Source of the DNA: Candidatus Omnitrophota bacterium
GTDB taxonomy: Bacteria; Omnitrophota; Gorgyraeia; Gorgyraeales; Gorgyraeaceae
Direction: 5' to 3'
Assembly (NCBI GenBank): GCA_026387235.1
Contig: JAPLMD010000025.1
Location: forward strand, 1 to 33,361
DNA length: 33,361 bases
The notes under the pieces: generated by a model
Told to the model about the DNA's origin: nothing
Database searches by the model: none
Seen by the model: only the letters and a program-made list of their open reading frames with translations
Shown: piece after piece, positions 8,327-17,127 of the stretch
Numbering within the stretch: position 1 is the stretch's first letter
Layout: each line of letters opens with the position of its first letter
Made by a program: the position numbers and the translations under genes

Positions 8327-9535
8327 TTAGAATACGTTTATTACCAGGCCCGTGAGAACCTTAGGGTAAAAATACGTTGATTTCTGCGGCATGCGGTTGC
8401 CGAGAAAAGCAACGTCCCTGATTTCCGTGATCTTCACGGGGTTGACTAAAATAGCGAAACTGAATTTGCTGCTATTTACTTCCTTAATAGCATAATCTAA
8501 ATCTTTCGTAAAATCTATAAAAATTTTCCGGAGCGGATCTATGATAAGATTTTTAGCAATGGTAACGTCTAAGTCTATTTTACCCTTAAATATAAGGCCC
8601 GTGAATCTTTTTTGCCCGTAAATCACAAATCTGGCTTCGGTGGGTTTGGCTTTGGCTAGAAAAGCCTTGAGATCTTTTTTGGATTCAAGGGGTTTTGTAA
8701 TAAAATTTTTATTTAAACTTGCCTCCAGGGCGAGAAGCGCATCTTTATCCAGCCCTCCTATTAATCTATGATACGGCAATACCACAAGACCGTCTCCAAG
8801 AAGGTCTGTAAAATAGGTAAGTATGTAACCGTATTTAGGGTCTTTTTTAAATTTACTGAAAGCGAGCCCGACTTCATATCTATGATGGCCGTCCGCGATA
8901 AAAATCTTTTTATTTTTCATAAGGCCGGTAAGTATTGCGATTATATTTTTATCGGAGACCTGCCAGAATTTATTCCTGATGCCGTGGCTATCGACTATAT
9001 TTACTAACGGCCTGGGTTTCATCTGATTCTTCAGGATATCGGAAACAGCCCTGTCTTTATCTTCGAATATCGCGAATACAGGGCCGAGATTTGCCTCAAT
9101 GGCATGGATAAGCTTAGCCCTGTCTTCTTTCGGCGCAGCTAACGTATTTTCATGAGGATATATGGAAGATTTTTTCGTATCAAATTCTTCGAGCTTCAGA
9201 AGCGCGATAAAACCAATCCTTTTTTTAATATTTCCGTCGAGCTTGAATTCCTGCAGGTTTATGTATATGCTGGGATTTTTGTCTTGCTTAAGAATTTCTT
9301 TTCTCCGCCAATCTTTAAGGTATCGGCCGGCGCGGATATATTTATTGTCTTTATCATTGTCACCGGGCGAGGATTTTCCAAGAAGCATGCGGACGATATT
9401 ATATTGATTCAATTTATAAAGACAACCCTGTTCCTCTTCAGAGATCACATCATAAGGCGGGGCAACTACTTTTGAAAGATCTTTTATCTTTTCCTGATTA
9501 TAACTAGTGCCTTTAAAAGCGGCAATATTTGCCAT
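8327..9535 (-). CDS. DUF1015 family protein (SerK-like kinase family)
   Basis: This 402-residue soluble protein belongs to the DUF1015 family, whose best known relative is the ADP-dependent free-serine kinase SerK of archaea. The family marks VVAPPYDVI (about 23-31), YPHENTL and FIADGHHRYEVG are all present; the last is the most conserved motif and near the proposed active site. Whether this bacterial member phosphorylates serine is not known from sequence. The start is supported by AGGAG about nine bases upstream of the ATG. It overlaps the end of the VanZ-like gene by 23 bases and is followed directly by accD. Confidence 0.85.
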   Translation of the reverse strand: MANIAAFKGTSYNQEKIKDLSKVVAPPYDVISEEEQGCLYKLNQYNIVRMLLGKSSPGDNDKDNKYIRAGRYLKDWRRKEILKQDKNPSIYINLQEFKLDGNIKKRIGFIALLKLEEFDTKKSSIYPHENTLAAPKEDRAKLIHAIEANLGPVFAIFEDKDRAVSDILKNQMKPRPLVNIVDSHGIRNKFWQVSDKNIIAILTGLMKNKKIFIADGHHRYEVGLAFSKFKKDPKYGYILTYFTDLLGDGLVVLPYHRLIGGLDKDALLALEASLNKNFITKPLESKKDLKAFLAKAKPTEARFVIYGQKRFTGLIFKGKIDLDVTIAKNLIIDPLRKIFIDFTKDLDYAIKEVNSSKFSFAILVNPVKITEIRDVAFLGNRMPQKSTYFYPKVLTGLVINVF

Positions 9536-9887
9536 AAAAAATAACTCCTATTGTTCCTCCGGCAAAATCTGTCATTAGATCAAAAATATCGCAGGTGCGG
9601 CACGATACAAAAAGCTGATGGAATTCATCCGACGCCCCGTAAGCCACAGCCGCCAGGACCGCCAGTATTTTAAAATTTTTATACAAAATCTCCCGTGGGG
9701 AACTTTTAAAAGCCCGGGCCGCGAGGATGCCGAAAACAGCATATTCAATTAAATGCAGAAACTTGTCAAAATAAGGTATGGAAATACCAGGCAGAGGCTC
9801 GGGTATGCTTGAAAAATAAAATATAATGCCGGCGTACAGGTATAAAGGCGCCCAGTATTTAAAGAATTTCTTGATCAATGTTTGCAT
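9513..9887 (-). CDS. VanZ-like small membrane protein
   Basis: From the ATG at 9885-9887 this is a 124-residue protein with four hydrophobic helices. VanZ-family landmarks are present: the IFYFSSIPEPLP stretch after the first helix, DKFLHLIEYAVFGILAAR, and the later ASDEFHQLFV and DLMTDFAGGTIGV. The family is named for a glycopeptide-resistance accessory protein, but most members, including ones like this, are widespread and of unknown function. An ATG seven codons upstream (9908) is open but has no ribosome binding site, whereas AAGGAAGG precedes the chosen start. It overlaps fmdB by 13 bases and the DUF1015 gene by 23. Confidence 0.85.
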   Translation of the reverse strand: MQTLIKKFFKYWAPLYLYAGIIFYFSSIPEPLPGISIPYFDKFLHLIEYAVFGILAARAFKSSPREILYKNFKILAVLAAVAYGASDEFHQLFVSCRTCDIFDLMTDFAGGTIGVIFYGKYCRF

Positions 9888-10138
9888 CCTTCCTTGCACG
9901 TATGGCATGGGCTGGATGGGCTGTCTTTTTTTGCCTTTTCCTTATAGCTGGAGCTCCTGTAATCAGTGGCATAAAACCCTGGGCCTTTGAATATAAAACC
10001 TCCGCCGAAACTTATTAGCCTTTTTACCTTGCCTTTACATTTTTTGTCAGGGCATGCAGTGATGGGTTTATCCTTTATACTCTGGGATATCTCAAACTTT
10101 TTTTTGCATTTCGCGCATTCGTATTCGTATGTCGGCAT
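9875..10138 (-). CDS. FmdB-type zinc-ribbon protein
   Basis: This 87-residue protein opens with the FmdB signature MPTYEYECAKC. It carries a zinc ribbon made by Cys8, Cys11, Cys29 and Cys34. A GGGFIFKGPGFYATDY segment after the ribbon is also typical of the family, whose members are putative regulatory or nucleic-acid-associated proteins. The C-terminus has an additional cluster (Cys78, Cys81, Cys85, His87) that could bind a second metal. AGGAGT lies about eight bases before the ATG. It follows dnaJ after nine bases and probably reads from the heat-shock promoter. Confidence 0.88.
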   Translation of the reverse strand: MPTYEYECAKCKKKFEISQSIKDKPITACPDKKCKGKVKRLISFGGGFIFKGPGFYATDYRSSSYKEKAKKDSPSSPCHTCKEGCKH

Positions 10139-10147
10139 ATATAACTC

Positions 10148-11305
10148 CTATTTTTTGAATAATTTCTTTACCTTGTCCATAAAGGACGCGGATATCGGAT
10201 TAACATTTCCGTTGCATGATTTTTCGAATTCTTTTAAAAGGCGCTTTTGTTCTGAATTTAGACGGGCGGGGGTTTCCACCACCACCTTTACCATCTGGTC
10301 GCCCATGCCATATCCCCTGAGATTCTTCACGCCTTTTCCGCTAAGGCGAAATATCCTGTCTGACTGAGTGCCTTCAGGAATCCTCATCATTACATTGCCG
10401 GTAAGGGTAGGCACCTCTACTTCCCCGCCCAGAGAGGCCAGCGGAAAACTAATAGGAACTTCGCATATTATATCATAACCATGCCTCTGAAATATAGGAT
10501 GTTCTCTCACATTTATATAAATATACAGGTCGCCTGAAGGCCCGCCTCTTGCGCCGGAATCTCCTTCGCCCTGGACGCGCAAGCGCGAACCTGTGTCAAC
10601 GCCTGCAGGAATAGTTACCTCTATTTTCTGAGTGTTTCTGACCTTGCCGGCCCCGTCGCATTTAGAACATGGGCTTTTTATAGCAGAGCCTTCGCCCCTG
10701 CATTTAGGGCAGGTCTGGGAAACATTTATAAAACCTGCTGAATACAGGACCTGGCCCCTGCCATTGCAGGTAGGGCATTCAATTTTCTTAGTGCCTGGCT
10801 TAGCGCCGGAACCATTGCAGGCATCGCATGTCACCTGCCTTGGGATATTTATTGTTTTTTTAGTCCCGAACGCGGCTTCTTCAAAAGAGATTTCTATTTC
10901 ATATTCAAGATCTCTTCCTCTTCCGGCGCCGCGGTTCCGCCTGCGACCGGAGCCTCCAAACATTCCAAAACTGCCGAGGATCTCCTCAAACATGTCCCCG
11001 CCGACACCCATATCTTCAAAGATGCTTGAAAAATCAGCGTTTCTGAATATGTCTTCGGACGAATATTTAGAATCAATGCCTGCGTGGCCAAACTGGTCAT
11101 ATTGGCTTCTTTTCTGAGAGTCAGAAAGAACTGCGTATGACTCTGAAATTTCTTTGAATTTTTCTTCAGCTTCTTTTTTCTTATCAGTGGCAACGCGGTC
11201 AGGATGATATTTAAGCGCGAGATTCCTGTACGCCTTTTTTATATCATCTACGCTGGCGCCCTTCTGCACCCCCAATATCTCGTAATAGTCTCTCTTTGTA
11301 GTCAT
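10148..11305 (-). CDS. dnaJ: Chaperone protein DnaJ (Hsp40)
   Basis: This 385-residue type I J-protein stimulates DnaK ATPase activity and delivers unfolded clients. The J-domain is at 1-70 with HPD at 34-36. A short Gly/Phe/Arg region follows at about 100-130, containing [10 protein letters not shown]. The zinc-binding region has four CxxCxGxG repeats ([32 protein letters not shown]). The C-terminal substrate-binding domains include [15 protein letters not shown] and [11 protein letters not shown]. The length is normal for the family. It follows dnaK after 17 bases in the hrcA-grpE-dnaK-dnaJ operon and should be controlled with it by HrcA. Confidence 0.97.
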   Translation of the reverse strand: MTTKRDYYEILGVQKGASVDDIKKAYRNLALKYHPDRVATDKKKEAEEKFKEISESYAVLSDSQKRSQYDQFGHAGIDSKYSSEDIFRNADFSSIFEDMGVGGDMFEEILGSFGMFGGSGRRRNRGAGRGRDLEYEIEISFEEAAFGTKKTINIPRQVTCDACNGSGAKPGTKKIECPTCNGRGQVLYSAGFINVSQTCPKCRGEGSAIKSPCSKCDGAGKVRNTQKIEVTIPAGVDTGSRLRVQGEGDSGARGGPSGDLYIYINVREHPIFQRHGYDIICEVPISFPLASLGGEVEVPTLTGNVMMRIPEGTQSDRIFRLSGKGVKNLRGYGMGDQMVKVVVETPARLNSEQKRLLKEFEKSCNGNVNPISASFMDKVKKLFKK

Positions 11306-11322
11306 ATTAAATCAGGGAAGGT

Positions 11323-13215
11323 TTATTTTTCTTTAAATTCTGCGTCAATGACGTCTTCGCCGTCTTTTTTCTTAGGCTCTTCGTCTGAACCCGCATCAGA
11401 AGGCCCTGGGCCTGCTGCGCTCGCGTCTCCTGCTCCTGGCTGACCTTTGGGGCCCTGTTTTGCCTGGGTAGCTTTATAAACCTCTTCTGCTAATTTATGA
11501 GAAGCTGTTCCGAGTTCCTCCATTGACTTTTTAATCTTTTCGACATCAGCACCTTTTAAAGCCTCTTTAAGGTCAGTGAGTTTTCTTTCGATATTAAGCC
11601 TGTCATCCTGGCTGACTTTGTCTCCGAAATCTTTCAAAGACCTTTCAACAGAATACGCAAGAGTGTCTGCCTGGTTCTTTATCTCGATTTCCTCTCTCTT
11701 CTTTTTATCCTGGTCGGCAAATTGCTCGGCTTGTTTTACCATCTTGTCTATCTCTTCCTTTGACAATTTGGTAGGGGCAGTGATCTTGATAGTCTGCTCT
11801 TTGCCTGTGCCTAAGTCTTTGGCTGAAACATGCACGATTCCGTCGCGATCAATATCAAATTTTACTTCAATCTGAGGTATGCCTCGCGCCGCCGGGGGAA
11901 TGCCTACTAAATCAAACCTTCCCAGTTCCACATTATCATCTGCCATTTGGCGTTCACCCTGCAAGACGCGTATGGTAACCGCGGTCTGATTATCTGCGGC
12001 AGTTGAGAAAATCTGGCTCTTCTGCGTAGGAATAGAAGCGTTCCTTTCTATTAATTTTGTATTTACCCCGCCTAGCGTCTCTATGCCTAAAGACAGCGGA
12101 GTAACGTCGAGAAGCAATACATCTTTCATGTCACCGGTAATAATCGCTGCTTGGATTGCCGCGCCGAGCGCAACGCATTCCATGGGGTCTACGCCGCGTT
12201 CGATCTTTTTGCCGACATAATCCTCTAAGAATTTCTGGACAATGGGCATCCTGGTCGGGCCGCCTACCATAATAATTCTATCGATATCTTTGGTGGAAAG
12301 ATTTGAATCCTTTATCGCCTGGTCAACAGGTTTTTTGCACCTGTCGACAATGGTCTTTACAAGGTCTTCAAGCTTTGCCCTTGATAAAGTCGTCGTCATG
12401 TGTTTTGGGCCGCTAGCATCCGCTGTAATAAAAGGAAGGCTGATATCCGTGCTGACAGTCGAGGATAATTCTATCTTGGCCTTTTCCGCAGCTTCGCGTA
12501 GCCTCTGCGCTGCCATCTTATCGTTCATAAGGTCAATGCCGGTCTCGCGTTTGAATTGTCCGGCCAGATACTCAAGCAAGACCTTATCCATATCCGTGCC
12601 GCCCAATTGCGTGTCGCCGGATGTTGATTGCACGTGGAATACGCCCTGATCCATTTCCATTATGGTGACGTCCAATGTCCCTCCGCCAAGATCAAAAACC
12701 ATGATCTTTTGCGCTTTTTGAGCCTTGTCTAAACCATAGGCTAAGCAAGCGGCTGTAGGTTCATTGATAATACGCAAGACCTTTAAACCGGCTATCTCGC
12801 CCGCGTCTTTGGTAGCCTGACGCTGGTTATCGTCAAAATACGCCGGGCAGGTGATTACCGCGCTTTCTACCTTCTCCCCAAGATATGCCTCTGCGTCCTG
12901 TTTTATTTTCTGCAGGATAAAAGCGGAGATCTGCTGAGGAGTATATTCTTTACCAAAAATCTTGAACTTGAAATCCGTCCCCATCTTGCGCTTGGCTGCC
13001 TGGACCGTGCCTTCGGCATTTATAGCTGCCTGGCGCCTGGCCGGCTCGCCTACGAGCTTCTGGCCGTCTTTGGTAAATGCCACGTAAGACGGGAAAGCCT
13101 TTCCGCTGGCCACTCCAGCGCCTTCTGCGCTTGGGATTATGACCGGGCGGCCGCCTTCCATTATTGACGCCGCTGAGTTAGATGTTCCTAGATCTATTCC
13201 GATAACTTTTGCCAT
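11323..13215 (-). CDS. dnaK: Chaperone protein DnaK (Hsp70)
   Basis: This 630-residue Hsp70 chaperone has an N-terminal ATPase domain and a C-terminal substrate-binding domain. Visible marks are [13 protein letters not shown] at the start, the phosphate-2 motif [10 protein letters not shown], and [28 protein letters not shown] marks the inter-domain linker and start of the peptide-binding domain. The C-terminal lid ends in a Gly/Ala/Pro-rich tail that closes with VIDAEFKEK, the usual bacterial ending. GGGAGGTG lies upstream of the ATG. Immediately before that site is an AT-rich hairpin repeat (13229-13247), also seen before gspG. The gene lies between grpE and dnaJ. Confidence 0.98.
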   Translation of the reverse strand: MAKVIGIDLGTSNSAASIMEGGRPVIIPSAEGAGVASGKAFPSYVAFTKDGQKLVGEPARRQAAINAEGTVQAAKRKMGTDFKFKIFGKEYTPQQISAFILQKIKQDAEAYLGEKVESAVITCPAYFDDNQRQATKDAGEIAGLKVLRIINEPTAACLAYGLDKAQKAQKIMVFDLGGGTLDVTIMEMDQGVFHVQSTSGDTQLGGTDMDKVLLEYLAGQFKRETGIDLMNDKMAAQRLREAAEKAKIELSSTVSTDISLPFITADASGPKHMTTTLSRAKLEDLVKTIVDRCKKPVDQAIKDSNLSTKDIDRIIMVGGPTRMPIVQKFLEDYVGKKIERGVDPMECVALGAAIQAAIITGDMKDVLLLDVTPLSLGIETLGGVNTKLIERNASIPTQKSQIFSTAADNQTAVTIRVLQGERQMADDNVELGRFDLVGIPPAARGIPQIEVKFDIDRDGIVHVSAKDLGTGKEQTIKITAPTKLSKEEIDKMVKQAEQFADQDKKKREEIEIKNQADTLAYSVERSLKDFGDKVSQDDRLNIERKLTDLKEALKGADVEKIKKSMEELGTASHKLAEEVYKATQAKQGPKGQPGAGDASAAGPGPSDAGSDEEPKKKDGEDVIDAEFKEK

Positions 13216-13228
13216 AACACACCTCCCT

Positions 13229-13256
13229 AATTTTGTGAAACAAAATTTGATCCCGA
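13229..13256. repeat. Hairpin repeat abutting dnaK ribosome binding site
   Basis: On the plus strand AATTTTGT-GAA-ACAAAATT (13229-13247) forms a perfect 8-base stem with a 3-base loop and is followed by TGATCCCGAG. A near-identical unit lies at 23399-23426 before gspG. In both places it is in the same orientation and directly upstream of a GGAGG-type ribosome binding site on the minus strand. Confidence 0.75.
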
Positions 13257-13291
13257 GTCCGCCCTAGCTTTTTCCAACTAGCGACGAGGGG

Positions 13292-13912
13292 CTATTTTTT
13301 ATTTGACTTCCCCTCGGCTTCGTCCCTCGACGATGCTCGGGACTCCCCTGAGCTTGTCGAAGGGTCGCTCGGGGCTCCCTTCGGTCGTTTTGCCACTTTT
13401 ACCTTAGACGGCCTTATGACGCGGCCGTTAAAGGTATATCCTTTTTGCAATTCTTCTATCACATAATCCTCAGGATGAGCGTCTGTCTCCTCCTGCATCA
13501 TTGCCTCGTGCTCATGAGGATCAAACGGTTTTCCTTTGGCCTCTATTTCTTTAATGCCTTCTTCTTTCAAAAAATTCCTCAGGTCATTATGAATCATTTC
13601 TATACCTTTATATAGCACGTCAAAATCGTGCTTGGTCTTGCCCGCTTCTACAGCTCTCTCGAAATCATCTATTATCTTTAAGATTTCCGCGATGATTTCC
13701 TCGTTGGCGAATTTTATAAATTCTATTTTGTCCTTCTCGAGCCGTTTTTTATAATTGTCAAAATCTGCCTGGAGCCTGAGAAGCCTGTCAAAATACTCAT
13801 CAGACTTCTTTACCTTATCTTCTAACGCCTTGAATTCTTCCGAGGTCAGAAGTATTTTATTCTTTCTTATCCCTTTTGGTTCCTGTTCGTGATCGTGATT
13901 ATGTTCAGCCAA
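13292..13912 (-). CDS. grpE: Nucleotide exchange factor GrpE with repeat-derived tail
   Basis: This 206-residue protein is the ADP-release factor for DnaK. A charged N-terminus is followed by the long dimerising helix (about 30-95, with [13 protein letters not shown]). The beta-wing domain follows, carrying [20 protein letters not shown] and the [13 protein letters not shown] ending. The last 28 residues (about 179-206) have no counterpart in ordinary GrpE; they contain DPSTSSG and are encoded by a GC-rich repeat. The start is a TTG overlapping the hrcA stop by eight bases. The nearest ribosome-binding-like run (AAAGGAA) is rather far upstream, so translational coupling to hrcA is likely. Confidence 0.93.
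   Translation of the reverse strand: MAEHNHDHEQEPKGIRKNKILLTSEEFKALEDKVKKSDEYFDRLLRLQADFDNYKKRLEKDKIEFIKFANEEIIAEILKIIDDFERAVEAGKTKHDFDVLYKGIEMIHNDLRNFLKEEGIKEIEAKGKPFDPHEHEAMMQEETDAHPEDYVIEELQKGYTFNGRVIRPSKVKVAKRPKGAPSDPSTSSGESRASSRDEAEGKSNKK
13310..13384. repeat. GC-rich inverted repeat inside the 3' end of grpE
   Basis: Two copies of a 19-base unit face each other: CCCTCGACGATGCTCGGG (13324-13341) and CCCTGAGCTTGTCGAAGGG (13346-13364). They form an imperfect hairpin. Flanking CTCGG and CCCTTCGG fragments suggest further degenerate copies. The unit is read through in frame by grpE. Confidence 0.8.
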
Positions 13913-14945
13913 GGTTTTCTAATTCCTTTCCGAGTTCATGCGAAATATACTTAAGAACCGATATGACCTTTCCATATTCCATTCTGGTAGGCCCTATCGC
14001 AGCAATCGCGCTTACTATTGTGCCATTGATCTTATAGTTGCAGGTAACTACAGAACAATCCTGCATCTCGCTATCGACATTTTCTTTTCCGATATGTATC
14101 TTTATGCCATCCCGCTCCATGTCTTCATTCAAAAGATTCAAAAGACCTTTTTTATCCTCACATGCCCTTAAAAATAATTTTGCCTTACGAATGTCGGTAA
14201 ATTCAGGATGGGACATTATACATGCCGCGCCTTCAAAATACAAGTGATCATCTGCCCTGAATAAACCCGGGATGGATAAGATATCGGTTGCTCTCTTCAA
14301 AAACGTGTAAAACGAATCCCTTTCTTCAAGGAGCTTGCGCGTAAGATATGATTTTATCTCGCCAAGCGATATGCCTTCCAGTTCGCTATTTAAAAATTCT
14401 GTTATGTGCGCAAGTTCCTGTTTTGTGATGCCCTCTTCAATGTCCATGATTGAATTCTTGATAAAACCAGAAGTCGTAACAATAACAGCAAGTATCCTGG
14501 AATCATCTATATTGAAAAGTTCTATATGTTTAAATATGCTTCTTTTTAACCTAGGCGTAAGGACTATGCCGACAACATTTGCTATGATGCTTATGGCTTT
14601 TGAGGCATTCTGCATTATATAATCAATATCATTGCCTGCTTGGTGGATGAGTTTATTTATTATGGACTCTTCTTCTTTCGTAAGATGCTCGGGCTCTAAT
14701 AAAGAATCCACATAGAACCTGTAACCTTTATCAGTAGGGACTCTTCCGGCAGACGTATGCGGATGCATTATCAATCCCATCTCTTCCAGATCAGCCATTA
14801 CGTTTCTTATGGTCGCAGGGCTTATAGTGTATCTAAACCTCTGGGAAATAGCCCTGGAGCCTACGGGCGTAGCAGTATCTACATAAGAATCGACTACTGC
14901 GCTTAATATGCTTTTACGCCTGGATTCAATATCAACATGTTTCAT
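13905..14945 (-). CDS. hrcA: Heat-inducible transcription repressor HrcA
   Basis: This 346-residue repressor binds CIRCE operators and shuts off the dnaK operon when GroEL keeps it folded. The N-terminal winged helix contains [25 protein letters not shown], followed by [18 protein letters not shown] and [20 protein letters not shown], all diagnostic. A GAF-like middle domain and the C-terminal ending with [12 protein letters not shown] follow. I place the start at the ATG 14943-14945 because GGGAGG lies seven bases upstream and the family begins there. An open frame extends nine codons further but would begin almost inside the operator. A perfectly spaced CIRCE and promoter lie just upstream, so the operon represses itself. 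Confidence 0.96.
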   Translation of the reverse strand: MKHVDIESRRKSILSAVVDSYVDTATPVGSRAISQRFRYTISPATIRNVMADLEEMGLIMHPHTSAGRVPTDKGYRFYVDSLLEPEHLTKEEESIINKLIHQAGNDIDYIMQNASKAISIIANVVGIVLTPRLKRSIFKHIELFNIDDSRILAVIVTTSGFIKNSIMDIEEGITKQELAHITEFLNSELEGISLGEIKSYLTRKLLEERDSFYTFLKRATDILSIPGLFRADDHLYFEGAACIMSHPEFTDIRKAKLFLRACEDKKGLLNLLNEDMERDGIKIHIGKENVDSEMQDCSVVTCNYKINGTIVSAIAAIGPTRMEYGKVISVLKYISHELGKELENLG

Positions 14946-14973
14946 AATACGCCTCCCACACCTCTTAAACACA

Positions 14974-15000
14974 TTGGCACTCTAGCACTTAGAGTGCTAT
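14974..15000. promoter_or_regulatory. CIRCE operator (HrcA binding site)
   Basis: The inverted repeat TTGGCACTC (14974-14982), a nine-base spacer and GAGTGCTAT (14992-15000) match the CIRCE consensus TTAGCACTC-N9-GAGTGCTAA, with the central GCACTC/GAGTGC arms perfect. It sits 28 bases before hrcA and overlaps the promoter, so bound HrcA should block RNA polymerase. Confidence 0.95.
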
Positions 15001-15007
15001 GTGTCAA
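14979..15007 (-). promoter_or_regulatory. Sigma-70-type promoter of the heat-shock operon
   Basis: On the minus strand a perfect -35 TTGACA (15002-15007) is followed after exactly 17 bases by TAGAGT (14979-14984, four of six matches to TATAAT). The -10 is embedded in the CIRCE element and the spacer contains its other arm. This is a standard housekeeping promoter rather than a dedicated heat-shock sigma site. Confidence 0.8.
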
Positions 15008-15025
15008 GTAAAATCTTCGAGACAT

Positions 15026-16258
15026 CTATTGTATTAGATGCTTAAGACGGACCGGGATGGTTGCTTCCAGGTAAACTGATTCTGCTCTATCTTCTCTGTG
15101 GTTAACTTTGCCATTTTCGTAAATTAAATTTACCCTATCCATCCTATTATTAGGTATCTCTATTTTAATTTCAGTAACAAGGTCTGATAGCAACCCTTGT
15201 ATTTCATCTATAAGGCCAGCCATGCCATCGCCTGTCATGGCGGATACGAAAACAGAGTTTTGGAAATCTTTTTTTAGGCGAGCTATGCGACCAGGATCAT
15301 CTACGCAGTCGATCTTATTCAGGACATTTATGATAATCTTATCTTCCGCTTTTAACTCCTTTAATACCTTATATACAGCCTCGTCCTGTTCATGAATTTT
15401 TTCGTTTGAGGCGTCCAAGACATGTAAAAGTATATCAGCTGTCCTTACCTCTTCAAGCGTGGATTTAAAAGCCTCTACGAGATGATGCGGCAGATTATGC
15501 AGAAATCCCACTGTATCCAGAAACAAAATCTTCTGATTATTCGGAAGCACATAACTTCTAGCAATGGGATCCAGGGTGGTAAAAAGCCTATTGGCAACCA
15601 GTTTTTTAGAATTGGTCAGCTGGTTCAAAAGAGTAGTTTTACCAGCATTGGTATAGCCTATTATGGATATAGCTGTTAGAAACGCATCGCTGCGAGTTTT
15701 CCGTAAAGCTGTGCGCCTTTTTTCTATATCCAGCAATTTTTCTTTTAATTTTGCAATCTGGTCCCTGATTCTGCGTCGATCGTATTCCAGGATCTTTTCG
15801 CCAGGGCCTCTGGTTCCTATGCCGCCTCCAAGCCTTGAAAGATGTATACCTTTTCCCGTAAGCCTCGGGAGTAGATATTCCAGCTGCGCCAGCTCTATCT
15901 GAACCTTACCTTCTACGCTTCTGGCATTCCTGGCAAAGATATTCAGTATAAGCTGAGTCCTGTCAATAGTCCTGGTGTCATCCAGCCCTCTTTCTATATT
16001 TCTAAGCTGGGTAGGTGTAAGATCATTATTAAATATAACCAGATTGGCTTTTTTCTCTCGAACAAGCTGGCATAATTCTTCAAACTTCCCTTTGCCTATA
16101 AATAAATCAGGGGCAGGCTTTTCCTTATTGCATAATATCTCAGCTATTACCAAAGCCCCACTAGAACGCGCAAGTTCCTTAAGCTCCGCCGCCCTCGCCT
16201 CGAGCGGCCACTCCCCTCTTTCTTTCAAATCAACTGTCACTAATACCGCTTTTTCCAT
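15026..16258 (-). CDS. hflX: GTPase HflX
   Basis: This 410-residue ribosome-associated GTPase rescues stalled or heat-damaged ribosomes in characterised bacteria. The N-terminal HflX domain includes DLFIGKGKFEEL and DDTRTIDRTQLILNIFA, and the linker shows SRLGGGIGTRGPGE (141-154). The G-domain has G1 GYTNAGKTT at 201-209, G2 FTTLD at 226-230, G3 DTVGF at 248-252 and G4 NKID at about 316. The length fits the family. It overlaps the end of miaA by 19 bases. The adjacency of hflX and miaA is also seen in enterobacteria (hfq-hflX region), though hfq is not here. It ends shortly before the hrcA promoter. Confidence 0.96.
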   Translation of the reverse strand: MEKAVLVTVDLKERGEWPLEARAAELKELARSSGALVIAEILCNKEKPAPDLFIGKGKFEELCQLVREKKANLVIFNNDLTPTQLRNIERGLDDTRTIDRTQLILNIFARNARSVEGKVQIELAQLEYLLPRLTGKGIHLSRLGGGIGTRGPGEKILEYDRRRIRDQIAKLKEKLLDIEKRRTALRKTRSDAFLTAISIIGYTNAGKTTLLNQLTNSKKLVANRLFTTLDPIARSYVLPNNQKILFLDTVGFLHNLPHHLVEAFKSTLEEVRTADILLHVLDASNEKIHEQDEAVYKVLKELKAEDKIIINVLNKIDCVDDPGRIARLKKDFQNSVFVSAMTGDGMAGLIDEIQGLLSDLVTEIKIEIPNNRMDRVNLIYENGKVNHREDRAESVYLEATIPVRLKHLIQ

Positions 16259-17127
16259 AATAAAATCTTCACCCCGCCGGGAGAAAGCCAGATTATGCGT
16301 TGGTCAGGACGGAACCAGGTCAATTGGCGCTTGGCAAAATGACGGGTGTTTTTCTTTAAAAGTTCCTTTGCTTTCTCTAAAGAATATCTACCTTTCAAGT
16401 AGCCAAGGACTTCGCCGTATCCCAATGCCTTCCGGGCTGTGAGACTTAATTTTTTCTTTGAAAGTTTTTTTACTTCTCTCACGATGCCTCTTTTGAACAT
16501 ATCTTCAACCCTATCATCTATGTTTCTATAAAGTTCTTCCCTGGCTATGTTTAAGCCGAAAATCTTAAAATCATATTTTAAAGGCTCTGTGTTTATTTTT
16601 AATTCAGACGGCTTCTTTTTTTCTGTGTGATAAATTTCAAGGGCCCTTATTACGCGCCTCAAGTCATTGGGGTGAATTTTCTTGGCGCGCTCAAGGTCTA
16701 TTTTTTTTAACTTCTTATACAAATAAGCCTTTCCGTACTTTTTTGCAAAGGCTTCCTGCTTTTTTCTAAACTTTAAGTCTTTTTCAGCTGACGGGAAAAG
16801 GCCTTCTGTTACGGCTTTAACATAAAGGCCGCTGCCTCCTACAAATAAAGGAATTTTTCTACGCCTTAAGATATCTTTTATCTTCTCAAGCGCCATACGG
16901 CGGTACTCGGCAACGCTAAATTCCCTGGTAGGCGGAATTATATCTATAAGGTGATGTTTTACTTTTTTTCTGCCGCATAGAGAAGGTTTGGAAGTAAGTA
17001 TATTCATGCCCTTATAAACGCACATGGAATCACAGGATACAATCTCCGCATTTAACTTTCGCGCAAGTTTTATCGATAGATTAGTTTTTCCGGATGCGGT
17101 AGGGCCTACTAAAAAAATTACTGGCAT
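16240..17127 (-). CDS. miaA: tRNA dimethylallyltransferase MiaA
   Basis: This 295-residue enzyme transfers a dimethylallyl group to N6 of adenosine 37 in tRNAs that read codons starting with U. The P-loop GPTASGKT is at 8-15. The catalytic-Asp motif reads DSMCVYKGM at 33-41, where most homologues have DSMQVY, so Gln36 is Cys here. FVGGSGLYVKA, HPNDLRRVIRALEIY, and the C-terminal GYGEVLGYL and TRHFAKRQLTWFR are all standard. It overlaps miaB by ten bases; the product of MiaA is the substrate of MiaB, so the two consecutive steps of one tRNA modification are encoded together. Confidence 0.96.
   Translation of the reverse strand: MPVIFLVGPTASGKTNLSIKLARKLNAEIVSCDSMCVYKGMNILTSKPSLCGRKKVKHHLIDIIPPTREFSVAEYRRMALEKIKDILRRRKIPLFVGGSGLYVKAVTEGLFPSAEKDLKFRKKQEAFAKKYGKAYLYKKLKKIDLERAKKIHPNDLRRVIRALEIYHTEKKKPSELKINTEPLKYDFKIFGLNIAREELYRNIDDRVEDMFKRGIVREVKKLSKKKLSLTARKALGYGEVLGYLKGRYSLEKAKELLKKNTRHFAKRQLTWFRPDQRIIWLSPGGVKILLWKKRY

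Noticed and set aside
14946-14972. Nine-codon upstream extension of hrcA
   Set aside because: It would start nearly inside the CIRCE operator and has no ribosome binding site, whereas GGGAGG fits the ATG at 14943-14945.
15023-15040. Hairpin CATCTA/TAGATG at the hflX stop as a terminator
   Set aside because: The stem is only six A/T-rich pairs and the T-run on the minus strand is about ten bases away, so it is too weak to call.
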